Assembly: GCF_017104965.1 (NCBI RefSeq) | Contig: NZ_JAAGPR010000014.1 | Location: forward strand, 1-64,000 | Length of the DNA stretch: 64,000 nucleotides | From: Paraburkholderia sp. Ac-20340 | Lineage (GTDB): Bacteria > Pseudomonadota > Gammaproteobacteria > Burkholderiales > Burkholderiaceae | Reading direction: 5' to 3' | In this document: positions 1 to 10,720 of the stretch, one piece after another | How positions within the stretch are numbered: position 1 is the first letter of the stretch | How the letters are laid out: every line of letters starts with the position of its first letter | The notes under the pieces: model-generated | The model's database searches: none | Seen by the model: the letters and a program-made list of their open reading frames with translations, nothing else | What the model was told of the DNA's origin: nothing | Translations under genes and position numbers: made by a program

Positions 1-1452
1 CCGACGTGTCGTACACAACTGCATCAGCGATCTTGCCGTTGATGTTGGTGATCTGACCGTTGATCGACGTGATGTTGCCGGCGATGTTGGTCACCGTGCC
101 CGACAGCGTCGAGACGTTCGTGTTGGTCGCGTTCAGCTGCGAACCATTCACTGCATCCAGGCTCGTGGCGCTAACCACGCCATTTGCCACGCTATGCAGA
201 GCGACTGCGATCGACTTGCCTGCACCACCCAGCGTCACCGAGTTGTGCGCCGACGAGTCATACATCACTGCATCGACAGAACCACCGCTGATTTGCGTCA
301 GCGAGCTGTAGATGTTCGAGATGTCGCCGGTGTTCTTCGAGACTTGCGAGTTCGTTTCGTACAGCTGCGAACCGTTCACTGCGTCGAGGCTTGCTGCGCT
401 CAGCACGCCGTTTGCCACGTTATGCAGTGCAACAGGAATCGACGAACCCACGCCACCCAGCGTCACCGAGTTATGTGCCGACGTGTCGTACAGAACTGCA
501 TCAGCGATCTTGCCGTTGATGTTGGTCAGCTGGCTGTTGATCGACGTGATGTTGCCCGCGATGTTGGTCACCGTGCCCGACAGCGTCGAGACGTTCGTGT
601 TGGTTGCGTTGAGCTGCGAACCGTTGACCGCGTCGAGGCTCGTTGCGCTCAGCACGCCGTTTGCCACGTTATGCAGAGCAACCGGAATCGACGAACCCAC
701 GCCACCCAGCGTCACCGAGTCATGTGCCGACGTGTCGTACACAACTGCATCAGCGATCTTGCCGTTGATGTTGGTGATCTGACCGTTGATCGACGTGATG
801 TTGCCGGCGATGTTGGTCACCGTGCCCGACAGCGTCGAGACGTTCGTGTTGGTTGCGTTCAGCTGCGAACCGTTCACTGCGTCCAGGCTCGTGGCGCTCA
901 CCACGCCGTTTGCCACGCTATGCAGAGCGACTGCGATCGACTTGCCCGCACCACCCAGCGTCACCGAGTTGTGCGCCGACGAGTCATACATCACTGCATC
1001 GACAGAACCACCGCTGATTTGCGTCAGCGAGCTGTAGATGTTCGAGATGTCGCCGGTGTTCTTCGAGACCTGCGAGTTCGTTTCGTACAGCTGCGAACCG
1101 TTCACTGCGTCGAGGCTTGCTGCGCTCAGCACGCCGTTTGCGACGTTATGCAGCGCAACCGGAATCGACGAACCCACACCACCCAGCGTCACCGAGTTAT
1201 GCGCCGACGTGTCGTACAGAACCGCATCAGCGATCTTGCCGTTGATGTTGGTCAGCTGGCTGTTGATCGACGTGATGTTGCCGGCGATGTTCGTCACCGT
1301 GCCCGAGAGCGTCGAGACGTTGGTGTTGGTCGCGTTCAGCTGCGAACCGTTCACTGCGTCGAGGCTCGTTGCGCTCAGCACGCCATTTGCCACGTTATGC
1401 AGTGCGACCGGAATCGACGAACCCACGCCACCCAGCGTCACCGAGTCGTGTG
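1..1452. repeat. Tandem 726-bp repeat within the adhesin stalk
   Basis: Bases 1-726 and 727-1452 are nearly identical, for example the same CCGACGTGTCGTACACAACT start at 1 and 727. The period is 242 codons, so the frame is kept. Each copy contains sub-repeats of about 247 and 479 bases built around the same stalk/neck unit, which continue in diverged form to about 1700. The array probably extends beyond the left edge. Confidence 0.9.
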
Positions 1453-4400
1453 CCGACGTGTCGTACAGAACCGCATCAGCGATCTTGCCGTTGATGTTGG
1501 TCAGCTGGCTGTTGATCGACGTGATGTTGCCGGCGATGTTGGTCACCGTGCCCGACAGCGTCGAGACGTTCGTGTTGGTTGCGTTCAGCTGCGAACCATT
1601 GACCGCATCCATGCTCGTGGCGCTCAGCACGCCGTTTGCCACGTTATGCAGCGCAACTGCCTTGGTCGTGCCCTTACCGCCGAGCGTCACGCCCGACATC
1701 GACGAGTCGTCGTAGTGAACCGCGAGACCGTCCGTACCGCTGCCGCCGCCACCGCCGCTCTGGTTGAGAGCGTTGATTGCATCGCCCACGTTGTTATAGG
1801 TCGAACCATTAACAACATATGCCGGCTTCACGAGCGAACCGTCCGCGCCCACCGCTGCGCCGTCACCGAATGCGCTCACGGCATCCTTCAACTGGCTGAC
1901 GTTGACTGCATCGGTATCCGCCGTACCCTTCGCGACATAGATGATCTGACGTTGCTGGGTGGTCGAACCGACCGAGATCGAGTTCAGACGATCGGCGATC
2001 GAGCTTGAGCCCAAAGCAACCGAGTTCAGCGCAACAGCGTTCACGTTAGCCGCGCGGCCAATTGCGATGGAGCCAGTAGCTGCCGATGCAACCTGTGCGG
2101 TCGTACCGAATGCCATCGAGTCCGTAGCGTTAGCCACCGAGGTGTTGCCGAATGCCAGCGAGTTCAGACCCAGTGCCTTCGAGTTGTAGCCCGCTGCCAC
2201 TGCGTTGTTACCCGATGCCACTTCGCCGTTACCCAGCGCGACCGAGTTGGTACCCGTCGACTGTGCACTGCCGAACGCGAGTGCGCCCGAGCCCGTTGCG
2301 ACTGCACCGTTACCGACCGCGGTCGAGCCCGAGTTGGTCGCCAGTGCCTGCGCACCGATCGCCACCGAACCTGCTGCCGTCGCGCTGGCCATCGCACCTG
2401 CTGCCACGCCATACGTACCCGGGGTAACGTAGGCGTTGTCGCTGCCGTCGTTGCCGCCATCGGCCTGGAAGTAGGCGCTGCCGCTCGTCGAGCTAACCGA
2501 CTGGAGCTGGTTCTGGACGCTCTGGACGGCTGCCAGCATCTGCGTGTTCGACTGCTCCAGAGCCTGGGTCGTGGTCGACACCACGCCGATCATGTCGTTG
2601 ACCTGACCGACCGTTGCCGCGTCGGAGTCAGCCTGACCGGTTGCAACGTTCGTAATACGACGCTGCAGGTTGGTCGAGCTGTTACCCACGGAGATCGTGC
2701 GGCTTTGATCCGCCACCGAGCCGAGACCCAGCGCCACCGAGTTGAGTGCCGTCGCCTTTGCTGCCGTACCCGAACCGAGGCCACCGATGTACGGGTTGCC
2801 CGTCGCCACGTATTGCTGCATCTGCTGCACGTTGACCGCATCGGTCGCAGCCGTGCCGTTTGCCACGTTATGCAGGGCAACCGGAACCGACGAACCCACG
2901 CCACCCAGCGTCACCGAGTTATGTGCCGTCGTGTCGTACACAACCGCGTCGGCCATCTTGCCGCTGATGTTCGTCAGCTGGCTGTTGATCGACGTGATGT
3001 TGCCGGCGATGTTCGTCACCGTACCCGACAGCGTCGAGACGTTGGTGTTGGTCGCGTTGAGTTGCGAACCGTTCACTGCGTCGAGGCTCGTTGCGCTCAC
3101 CACGCCGTTTGCCACGCTATGCAGCGCCACTGCAATCGACTTGCCTGCACCGCCCAGCGTCACCGAATCATGCGCCGACGTGTCATACATCACTGCATCG
3201 ACAGAACCGCCGCTGATTTGCGTCAGCGAGCTGTAGATGCTCGAGATGTCGCCGGTGTTCTTCGAGACCTGCGAGTTCGTTGCGTACAGCTGCGAACCGT
3301 TGATCGCATCCGTGCTTGCAGCCGAAACCTGGCCTGCCGCGACGTTCTGGATCTGACGCGTTGCGCCTGCCGTGCCCACGCTGACCACGCCCGTCGGGGT
3401 CGTGCCTGCGTAGTTGTACGTCGTGCCGCCGATCACACCGCTTGCCGTAGCAACCGCTGCAGTCGTGGTCGAGCCGTTACCCAGCGCCACCGAGTTCGCT
3501 ACCGAAGCGTTCGCGCCAGTACCGATTGCCGTCGAGTTCACGCCCGATGCGTTCGCCAGCGTACCCAGTGCGGTCGAGAAGCTGCCGCCTGCGTTCGCGC
3601 TTGCGCCCATCGCCACGCTGCGGTCGCCCACTGCCGATGCCGCATTGCCGATTGCCGTCGTGTAGTCCGTGCCAGCGTAGGCGCTGTTGCCAATCGAGAC
3701 CGACGAAACACCCACAGCCTTCGAGTTCACGCCCATTGCCACTGCTGCCACACCGACCGAAGTCGCTGCCGAGCCCAGCGCAATGCCGCTACCGCCAAAT
3801 GCCGTCGCTGCGCCACCGATCGCCACGCTGTTCTGGCCTGCGGCCATCGAATCAGCCTGCGTCGAGTTCACGTGGAAGTACTTGATCCCGGCACCGTTGT
3901 TCGTGATGTTGTTCACGGTGTTCGAGATGTTCGTCACGTTGCCAGCGATGTTCGTCACCGAACCCGACAGCGTCGAGACGTTGGTGTTGGTCGCGTTGAG
4001 TTGCGAACCGTTGACTGCATCGAGGCTCGTTGCGCTCAGCACGCCGTTTGCCACGTTATGCAGTGCGACCGGAATCGACGAACCCACGCCACCCAGCGTC
4101 ACCGAGTTGTGTGCCGACGTGTCGTACACAACTGCATCAGCGATCTTGCCGCTGATGTTGGTCAGCTGGCTGTTGATCGACGTGATGTTGCCGGCGATGT
4201 TGGTCACCGTGCCCGACAGCGTCGAGACGTTGGTGTTGGTTGCGTTGAGTTGCGAACCGTTGACCGCGTCGAGGCTCGTTGCGCTCAGCACGCCGTTTGC
4301 CACGTTATGCAGTGCAACAGGAATCGACGAACCCACGCCACCCAGCGTCACCGAGTTGTGTGCCGACGCGTCGTACACAACTGCATCGGCCATCTTGCCG

Positions 4401-7400
4401 CTGATGTTCGTCAGCTGGCTGTTGATCGACGTGATGTTGCCCTGGATCGTCGTCACCGAACCCTGGAGGTTCGAAATGCTCGTCGTGTTGGACGTGACTT
4501 GCGAGTTCGTTGCGAACAGCTGCGAACCGTTGATCGCATCCGTGCTTGCAGCCGAAACCTGGCCTGCCGCGACGTTCTGGATCTGACGCGTTGCGCCTGC
4601 CGCACCTACGCTGACCACGCCGGTCGGGGTCGTGCCTGCGTACTGGTACGTCGTGCCGCCGATCACACCGCTTGCTGTAGCAACCGCTGCCGTCGTGGTC
4701 GAGTTGTTGCCCAGCGCAACCGAGTTCGCTACCGACGCGTTCGCGCCCGCACCCAGTGCCACAGCGTTCGTGGCACCTGCGTTCGAGGCGTTACCGATGG
4801 CCATCGAGTAGTCACCGATAGCCTTCGCACCATTGCCTTGAGCGATCGACGCCGAACCCGCAGCCGTCGAGTTGAAGCCCAGCGCCGTCGAGTAGTCGCC
4901 AACCGAGCTGGCCGAGTTACCCAGTGCGAGCGACGAACCACCAATCGACTTCGCGTTCACGCCCATGACAACCGAGGCAGCGCCTACGGCAGTCGCGGCG
5001 GAACCCACGGCAATACTGCTGCCGCCAAACGAAGTCGCTGCGCCACCGATCGCCACGCTGCTCTGGCCTGCGGCCATCGAATCAGCCTGCGTCGAGTTCA
5101 CGTGGAAGTACTTGATCCCGGCACCGTTGTTCGTGATGTTGTTCACGGTGTTCGAGAGGTTCGTCACGTTGCCAGCGATGTTCGTCACCGAACCCGACAG
5201 CGTCGAGACGTTGGCGTTGGTCGCGTTCAGCTGCGAACCGTTGACCGCGTCGAGGCTCGTTGCGCTCACCACGCCGTTTGCCACGCTATGCAGCGCCACT
5301 GCGATCGACTTGCCCGCACCGCCCAGCGTCACCGAGTTATGCGCCGACGAGTCATACATCACCGCATCCACCGAGCCGCCGCTGATCTGCGTCATCTGCG
5401 TGTAGATGTTCGAGATGTCCGACGAGTTCTGCGTCACCTTCGTGTTGGTCGCGTACAGCTGCGAACCGTTGATCGCGTCCGTGCTTGCAGCCGAAACCTG
5501 GCCTGCTGCAACGTTCTGGATCTGACGCGTCACGCCTGCCGAACCCACGCTCACGACGCCCGTCGGGTTCGTGCCTGCGTAGTTGTACGTCGTGCCGCCG
5601 ATCACACCGCTTGCCGTAGCAACCGCTGCCGTCGTGGTCGTGTTGTTACCGAGCGCAACCGAGTTCGCCACCGACGCATTCGCCGATGTACCGATTGCCG
5701 TCGAGTTCACGCCCGATGCGTTCGCCAGCGTACCCACAGCCGTCGCGTAGCTGCCGCTCGAGTTCGAGCTTGCGCCGAGCGCAACGCTGCGGTCGCCCAC
5801 TGCCGATGCCGCATTGCCGATCGCCGTCGTGATGTCCGTGCCAGCGTAGGAGCTATTGCCGATCGAGACCGACGAAGCACCCGCAGCCTTCGAGTTTACG
5901 CCCATTGCCACGGCGCCCACACCGACCGCAGTTGCCAACGAACCCAGCGCAATGCTGCTGCCGCCAAATGCGGTCGCTGCACCACCGATCGCCACGCTGC
6001 TCGGGCCTGCGGCCATCGAATCGGCCTGCGTCGAGTTCACGTGGAAGTACTTGACGCCCGCCGAACCGTTCGTGATGTTGTTCACGGTGTTCGAGAGGTT
6101 CGTCACGTTGCCGGCGATGTTCGTCACCGAACCGGACAGCGTCGAGACGCTACCCTGGAGGGTCGTAATATCCGACGTGTTCTGCGTGACCTGCGAGTTC
6201 GTTGCGAACAGTTGCGAACCGTTGATCGCATCCGTGCTTGCAGCCGAAACCTGGCCTGCCGCGACGTTCTGGATCTGGCGCGTTACGCCTGCCGAACCCA
6301 CGCTCACCACGCCCGTCGGGTTCGTGCCTGCGTAGTTGTACGTCGTGCCGCCGATCACACCGCTTGCCGTAGCAACCGCTGCCGTCGTGGTCGTGTTGTT
6401 GCCCAGCGCAACCGAGTTCGCTACCGACGCGTTCGCGCCCGCACCCAGCGCCACGGCATTCGTGGCACCGGCGTTCGAGGCGTTACCGATGGCCACCGAG
6501 TAGTCACCGATAGCCTTCACCGCGTTACCTTGCGCGATCGACGCCGAACCCGCAGCCGTCGAGTTGAAGCCCAGCGCCATCGAATTGTCGGTCACCGCGC
6601 TCGCCGAGTTACCCAGGGCGAGCGAATTACCACCAATCGACTTCGCGTTCACACCCATGACAACCGAGGCAGCGCCTACGGCAGTCGCGGCTGCACCCAC
6701 GGCAACACTGCTGCCGCCAAACGAAGTCGCTGCACCACCGATCGCCACGCTGCTCGCGCCTGCGGCCATCGAATCAGCCGCCGTCGAGCTTACGTGGAAG
6801 TACTTGACGCCCGCCGAACCGTTCGTGATGTTGTTCACGGTGTTCGAGATGTTCGTCATGTTGCCGGCGATATTCGTCACCGAACCGGAGAGCGTCGAGA
6901 CGCTACCCTGGAGGGTCGAAATATCCGACGAGTTCTGCGTCACCTTCGAGTTCGTCGCGAACAGCTGCGAACCGTTGATCGCGTCCGTGCTTGCAGCCGA
7001 GACCTGGCCTGCCGCAACGTTCTGGATCTGACGCGTCACGCCTGCCGAACCCACGCTGACCACGCCCGTCGGGGTCGTGCCTGCGTAGTTGTACGTCGTG
7101 CCGCCGATCACACCGCTTGCCGTAGCAACCGCTGCCGTCGTGGTCGTGTTGTTGCCCAGCGCAACCGAGTTCGCCACCGACGCGTTCGCCGAGGTGCCGA
7201 TTGCCGTCGAGTTCAAGCCCGACGCCTTCGCCAGCGTACCCAGAGCCGTCGCGTAGCTGCCGGTCGCGTTCGAGCTTGCGCCAAGCACAACGCTGCGGTC
7301 GCCCGCCGCCGATGCGGCATTGCCGATCGCCACCGTGAAGTCGGAGCCCGCGAAGGAGTTCTGACCCATTGCAACCGAACTGGCGCCGGCCGCCTGCGCG

Positions 7401-10400
7401 CTGTTACCAATTGCGACGCCGTTCGCCCCCGTTACCGTGGTATAGGCGCCAAGCGTAGTCGCGCCCGTGACCTTGGCGTAGCTGTTGTTACCGACCGCGA
7501 CAATGTTGTTCGGATAGCCGTTGGCAATGCCCGCATTGGCGTTATTACCAATCGCAATTGCATTGCCCCCTTCGGCGGTCGCGCTCTGGCCAATCGCCAT
7601 CGCATTCGTGCCGCTGGTGAACATCGCGCCGTTATTGGTCGATGCATTCGTACCAATTGCGATGGAATTGAGACCTTGGGCCGCCGTGCTCGTCCCGAGC
7701 GCGATGTTATTGCCCTGGCTGCCCATAAGCGGACGACTTGCCGTAGCGCCACCGCCAATTGCGATATCACCGCTGGCAAGGGCTACCGAATCAGGCAGCG
7801 TCGAGGCCACGTGGAAATACTTGATCCCGGCACCGTTGTTCGTGATGTCGTTCACGGTGTTCGAGAGGTTCGTCACGTTGTTCGCAACGTTCGTCACGGC
7901 CGTGTTCGTCGCGAAAAGCTGCGAACCGTTCACCGCGTCCGTGCTTGCAGCCGAAACCTGGCCTGCCGCAACGTTCTGGATCTGACGCGTCACGCCTGCC
8001 GAACCTACGCTCACCACACCCGTCGGGTTCGTGCCTGCGTAGTTGTACGTCGTGCCGCCGATCACACCGCTTGCCGTAGCAACCGCTGCCGTCGTGGTCG
8101 TGTTGTTGCCCAGCGCAACCGAGTTCGCTACCGACGCGTTCGCGCCCGCACCCAGTGCCACAGCGTTCGTGGCACCGGCGTTCGAGGCGTTACCGATGGC
8201 CACCGAGTAGTCGCCGATAGCCTTCACCGCGTTACCTTGCGCGATCGACGCCGCACCCGCAGCCGTCGAGTTGAAGCCCAGCGCCATCGAATTGTCGGTC
8301 ACCGCGCTCGCCGAGTTACCCAGGGCGAGCGAATTACCACCAATCGACTTCGCGTTCACGCCCATGACAACCGAGGCAGCGCCTACGGCAGTCGCGGCGG
8401 AACCCACGGCAACGCTGCTACCGCCAAATGCGGTCGTTGCACCACCGATCGCCACGCTGCTCGCGCCTGCGGCCATCGAATCAGCCTGCGTCGAGCTTAC
8501 GTGGAAGTACTTGACGCCCGCCGAACCGTTCGTGATGTTGTTCACGGTGTTCGAGAGGTTCGTCACGTTATTCGAAACGTTCGTCACGTTGTTCGCAACG
8601 GTCGTCACGGCCGTGTTCGTCGCGTACAGCTGCGAACCGTTGATCGCGTCCGTGCTTGCAGCCGAGACCTGGCCTGCCGCAACGTTCTGGATCTGGCGCG
8701 TCACGCCTGCCGAACCCACGCTGACCACGCCCGTCGGGGTCGTGCCTGCGTAGTTGTACGTCGTGCCGCCGATCACACCGCTTGCCGTAGCAACCGCTGC
8801 CGTCGTGGTCGTGTTGTTGCCCAGCGCAACCGAGTTCGCCACCGACGCGTTCGCCGAGGTGCCGATTGCCGTCGAGTTCAAGCCCGACGCCTTCGCCAGC
8901 GTACCCAGAGCCGTCGCGTAGCTGCCGGTCGCGTTCGAGCTTGCGCCAAGCACAACGCTGCGGTCGCCCGCCGCCGATGCGGCATTGCCGATCGCCACCG
9001 TGAAGTCGGAGCCCGCGAAGGAGTTCTGACCCATTGCAACCGAACTGGCGCCGGCCGCCTGCGCGCTGTTACCAATTGCGACGCCGTTCGCCCCCGTTAC
9101 CGTGGTATAGGCGCCAAGCGTAGTCGCGCCCGTGACCTTGGCGTAGCTGTTGTTACCGACCGCGACAATGCTATTCGCGTTGCCGTTGGCAATGCCCGCA
9201 TTGGCGTTATTACCGATCGCAATTGCGTTGCCCCCTTCGGCGGTCGCGCTCTGGCCGATCGCCATCGAGTTCGTGCCGGTGGTGTAAAGCGAGCCGTTAT
9301 TGGTCGATGCATTCGTACCAATTGCGATGGAATTGAGACCTTGGGCTGCCGTGCTCGTCCCGAGCGCAATGTTATTGCCCTGATTGCCGAAACCCGCACG
9401 ACTTGCCGCAGCGCCACCGCCAATTGCGATATCACCGCTGGCGAGGGCTGCCGAATCAGGCAGCGTCGAGCTCACGTGGAAATACTTGATCCCGGCACCG
9501 TTGTTCGTGATGTTGTTCACGGTGTTCGTAACGTTCGTCACCGCCGAGTTCGTCGCGAAAAGCTGCGAACCGTTGACCGCGTCCGTGCTGGTGGCCGCAA
9601 CCTGGCCTGCCGCGACGTTCTGGATCTGGCGCGTTGTCGTTGCCGAACCCACGCTCACCACGCCCGTCGGGGCCGTGCCTGCGTAGTTGTACGTCGTGCC
9701 GCCAACCACACCGCTTGCAGTGCCAACCGCTGCCGTCGTGGTCGTGTTGTAACCCAGTGCCACCGAGTTCGCTACAGACGCGTTCGAGCTTGCGCCCAGC
9801 GCCAGCGCATTGACACCAGAAACGTTCGAGCTAAAGCCCAGCGCAGTGCTGAAGTTCGAGGTTGCAGTACTGCCCATACCGACTGCCGTGGCCCCATTGG
9901 CCGCGCCCGTGACCGCTGCGTTGCCACCCAGCACCACCGAGTTCATACCCGTGCTGGTCGCATTCGTGCCGATCACCGTGTCGTAGTTGTAGCCGGCAAG
10001 GCTCGCACCCGCGTTCACGCCCATCACGATGGAGTTGTCGCCCTTGGCCGCTGCGCTGGAGCCAATTGCAATCGCGCTGAGGCCGGATGCCTGGCTGGTC
10101 GTCCCAAGCGCAAGGGTGTTGGAGTTGCTCGCCTGTGCGCTATTACCTACCGCCACGCCGTTCGCGCCAGTTGTCTTTGCACCTGTGCCGATCGCAATAC
10201 TGTTGGAATTGGTCGCGACCGCACTGTTGCCGACTGCGATGGCCTGGGAGCCAGTCGCCGTTGAGGAAACGCCAAGCGCACTGCTGCCGGTGCCGGTCGC
10301 CGTTGCCGCGGCGCCAAGCGCAACCGAGCTAGTCCCATACGCCGACGCGTACGCGCCGAGTGCCGTGTCAACCCACCCCCCGGCGTACGAAGCGTAGCCT

Positions 10401-10720
10401 ACCGCCGTGCTACCCGATGAGTTGGCTGTAGCGTTCGCGCCAAATGCCGCCGCTCCCCAATTGGAGCCGTGCGGATCAACCACGCCCGTGGTGCCAGCAG
10501 CCTTCGCGTTGGTGCCCACGGAAACGTCGATGCTGTCGATAGCCACCGTCGCCCCGGTGCCCGCCGAATACGCGTGAGCCTGCGAAGCCGCGCCCAGCGC
10601 AACGGCTGCAACCGCCACCGCCTTGACGCTCTTGCTCTTGCCCTTACCTCGGGCGTTCTCCTGCGCAGCTACCCACGTTCCCGTAGCTTCATTCCAGACG
10701 GAACGATATGCCTTATTCAT
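1..10720 (-). CDS. Giant trimeric autotransporter adhesin, YadA/BpaA-like (C-terminus beyond left edge)
   Basis: Surface adhesin secreted by the type Vc route. The reading frame is open from the ATG at 10720 to the left edge, at least 3573 codons; I checked the frame at several points along it. Residues 1-52 form the extended signal peptide of these proteins: MNKAYRSVWNEATGTWVAAQ, then a basic ARGKGKSKS stretch, a hydrophobic core and an AxA-type cleavage site (QAHA). Next come YadA-head repeats (SxAxG, GxxAxAxGxxS) broken by at least eight neck motifs of the type AAGQVSAASTDAxNGSQL, near 9600, 8670, 7950, 7000, 6245, 5495, 4550 and 3325. A second head segment lies around 2700-1950 and a stalk of NVSTLSGTVTNIAGNITSI units fills 1-1700. 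The outer-membrane anchor is not in the window. An SD-like AAGGA (10727-10731) precedes the ATG by 6 bases. Long plus-strand frames here are antisense shadows. Confidence 0.95.
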   Translation of the reverse strand, partial: MNKAYRSVWNEATGTWVAAQENARGKGKSKSVKAVAVAAVALGAASQAHAYSAGTGATVAIDSIDVSVGTNAKAAGTTGVVDPHGSNWGAAAFGANATANSSGSTAVGYASYAGGWVDTALGAYASAYGTSSVALGAAATATGTGSSALGVSSTATGSQAIAVGNSAVATNSNSIAIGTGAKTTGANGVAVGNSAQASNSNTLALGTTSQASGLSAIAIGSSAAAKGDNSIVMGVNAGASLAGYNYDTVIGTNATSTGMNSVVLGGNAAVTGAANGATAVGMGSTATSNFSTALGFSSNVSGVNALALGASSNASVANSVALGYNTTTTAAVGTASGVVGGTTYNYAGTAPTGVVSVGSATTTRQIQNVAAGQVAATSTDAVNGSQLFATNSAVTNVTNTVNNITNNGAGIKYFHVSSTLPDSAALASGDIAIGGGAAASRAGFGNQGNNIALGTSTAAQGLNSIAIGTNASTNNGSLYTTGTNSMAIGQSATAEGGNAIAIGNNANAGIANGNANSIVAVGNNSYAKVTGATTLGAYTTVTGANGVAIGNSAQAAGASSVAMGQNSFAGSDFTVAIGNAASAAGDRSVVLGASSNATGSYATALGTLAKASGLNSTAIGTSANASVANSVALGNNTTTTAAVATASGVIGGTTYNYAGTTPTGVVSVGSAGVTRQIQNVAAGQVSAASTDAINGSQLYATNTAVTTVANNVTNVSNNVTNLSNTVNNITNGSAGVKYFHVSSTQADSMAAGASSVAIGGATTAFGGSSVAVGSAATAVGAASVVMGVNAKSIGGNSLALGNSASAVTDNSMALGFNSTAAGAASIAQGNAVKAIGDYSVAIGNASNAGATNAVALGAGANASVANSVALGNNTTTTAAVATASGVIGGTTYNYAGTNPTGVVSVGSAGVTRQIQNVAAGQVSAASTDAVNGSQLFATNTAVTNVANNVTNLSNTVNDITNNGAGIKYFHVASTLPDSVALASGDIAIGGGATASRPLMGSQGNNIALGTSTAAQGLNSIAIGTNASTNNGAMFTSGTNAMAIGQSATAEGGNAIAIGNNANAGIANGYPNNIVAVGNNSYAKVTGATTLGAYTTVTGANGVAIGNSAQAAGASSVAMGQNSFAGSDFTVAIGNAASAAGDRSVVLGASSNATGSYATALGTLAKASGLNSTAIGTSANASVANSVALGNNTTTTAAVATASGVIGGTTYNYAGTTPTGVVSVGSAGVTRQIQNVAAGQVSAASTDAINGSQLFATNSKVTQNSSDISTLQGSVSTLSGSVTNIAGNMTNISNTVNNITNGSAGVKYFHVSSTAADSMAAGASSVAIGGAATSFGGSSVAVGAAATAVGAASVVMGVNAKSIGGNSLALGNSASAVTDNSMALGFNSTAAGSASIAQGNAVKAIGDYSVAIGNASNAGATNAVALGAGANASVANSVALGNNTTTTAAVATASGVIGGTTYNYAGTNPTGVVSVGSAGVTRQIQNVAAGQVSAASTDAINGSQLFATNSQVTQNTSDITTLQGSVSTLSGSVTNIAGNVTNLSNTVNNITNGSAGVKYFHVNSTQADSMAAGPSSVAIGGAATAFGGSSIALGSLATAVGVGAVAMGVNSKAAGASSVSIGNSSYAGTDITTAIGNAASAVGDRSVALGASSNSSGSYATAVGTLANASGVNSTAIGTSANASVANSVALGNNTTTTAAVATASGVIGGTTYNYAGTNPTGVVSVGSAGVTRQIQNVAAGQVSAASTDAINGSQLYATNTKVTQNSSDISNIYTQMTQISGGSVDAVMYDSSAHNSVTLGGAGKSIAVALHSVANGVVSATSLDAVNGSQLNATNANVSTLSGSVTNIAGNVTNLSNTVNNITNNGAGIKYFHVNSTQADSMAAGQSSVAIGGAATSFGGSSIAVGSAATAVGAASVVMGVNAKSIGGSSLALGNSASSVGDYSTALGFNSTAAGSASIAQGNGAKAIGDYSMAIGNASNAGATNAVALGAGANASVANSVALGNNSTTTAAVATASGVIGGTTYQYAGTTPTGVVSVGAAGATRQIQNVAAGQVSAASTDAINGSQLFATNSQVTSNTTSISNLQGSVTTIQGNITSINSQLTNISGKMADAVVYDASAHNSVTLGGVGSSIPVALHNVANGVLSATSLDAVNGSQLNATNTNVSTLSGTVTNIAGNITSINSQLTNISGKIADAVVYDTSAHNSVTLGGVGSSIPVALHNVANGVLSATSLDAVNGSQLNATNTNVSTLSGSVTNIAGNVTNISNTVNNITNNGAGIKYFHVNSTQADSMAAGQNSVAIGGAATAFGGSGIALGSAATSVGVAAVAMGVNSKAVGVSSVSIGNSAYAGTDYTTAIGNAASAVGDRSVAMGASANAGGSFSTALGTLANASGVNSTAIGTGANASVANSVALGNGSTTTAAVATASGVIGGTTYNYAGTTPTGVVSVGTAGATRQIQNVAAGQVSAASTDAINGSQLYATNSQVSKNTGDISSIYSSLTQISGGSVDAVMYDTSAHDSVTLGGAGKSIAVALHSVANGVVSATSLDAVNGSQLNATNTNVSTLSGTVTNIAGNITSINSQLTNISGKMADAVVYDTTAHNSVTLGGVGSSVPVALHNVANGTAATDAVNVQQMQQYVATGNPYIGGLGSGTAAKATALNSVALGLGSVADQSRTISVGNSSTNLQRRITNVATGQADSDAATVGQVNDMIGVVSTTTQALEQSNTQMLAAVQSVQNQLQSVSSTSGSAYFQADGGNDGSDNAYVTPGTYGVAAGAMASATAAGSVAIGAQALATNSGSTAVGNGAVATGSGALAFGSAQSTGTNSVALGNGEVASGNNAVAAGYNSKALGLNSLAFGNTSVANATDSMAFGTTAQVASAATGSIAIGRAANVNAVALNSVALGSSSIADRLNSISVGSTTQQRQIIYVAKGTADTDAVNVSQLKDAVSAFGDGAAVGADGSLVKPAYVVNGSTYNNVGDAINALNQSGGGGGSGTDGLAVHYDDSSMSGVTLGGKGTTKAVALHNVANGVLSATSMDAVNGSQLNATNTNVSTLSGTVTNIAGNITSINSQLTNINGKIADAVLYDTSAHDSVTLGGVGSSIPVALHNVANGVLSATSLDAVNGSQLNATNTNVSTLSGTVTNIAGNITSINSQLTNINGKIADAVLYDTSAHNSVTLGGVGSSIPVALHNVANGVLSAASLDAVNGSQLYETNSQVSKNTGDISNIYSSLTQISGGSVDAVMYDSSAHNSVTLGGAGKSIAVALHSVANGVVSATSLDAVNGSQLNATNTNVSTLSGTVTNIAGNITSINGQITNINGKIADAVVYDTSAHDSVTLGGVGSSIPVALHNVANGVLSATSLDAVNGSQLNATNTNVSTLSGTVTNIAGNITSINSQLTNINGKIADAVLYDTSAHNSVTLGGVGSSIPVALHNVANGVLSAASLDAVNGSQLYETNSQVSKNTGDISNIYSSLTQISGGSVDAVMYDSSAHNSVTLGGAGKSIAVALHSVANGVVSATSLDAVNGSQLNATNTNVSTLSGTVTNIAGNITSINGQITNINGKIADAVVYDTS
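6380..9560. repeat. Duplicated ~1.5-kb head/neck block within the adhesin
   Basis: About 6380-7890 and 8087-9560 are copies of one block. The left part is offset by 1707 bases and the right part by 1665. Stretches such as 7213-7410 and 8878-9075 encode identical peptides. The change in offset (42 bases, 14 codons) falls in the neck/stalk segment between the two sub-parts. Parts of the same block recur, more diverged, around 4700-5130. All offsets are multiples of 3. Confidence 0.85.

Noticed and set aside
2705-10264. A 2519-codon open frame on the plus strand across the adhesin
   Set aside because: It is exactly antisense to the adhesin codons and is rich in Arg, His, Cys and Val as expected from reversed GC-rich repeat codons. 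No domain is recognisable, while the minus strand encodes a clear trimeric autotransporter.
1-10720. Regular repeats that might suggest a CRISPR array
   Set aside because: The repeats are long, in frame and diverged, and they encode head, neck and stalk modules. There are no short identical repeats with unique spacers and no cas genes.
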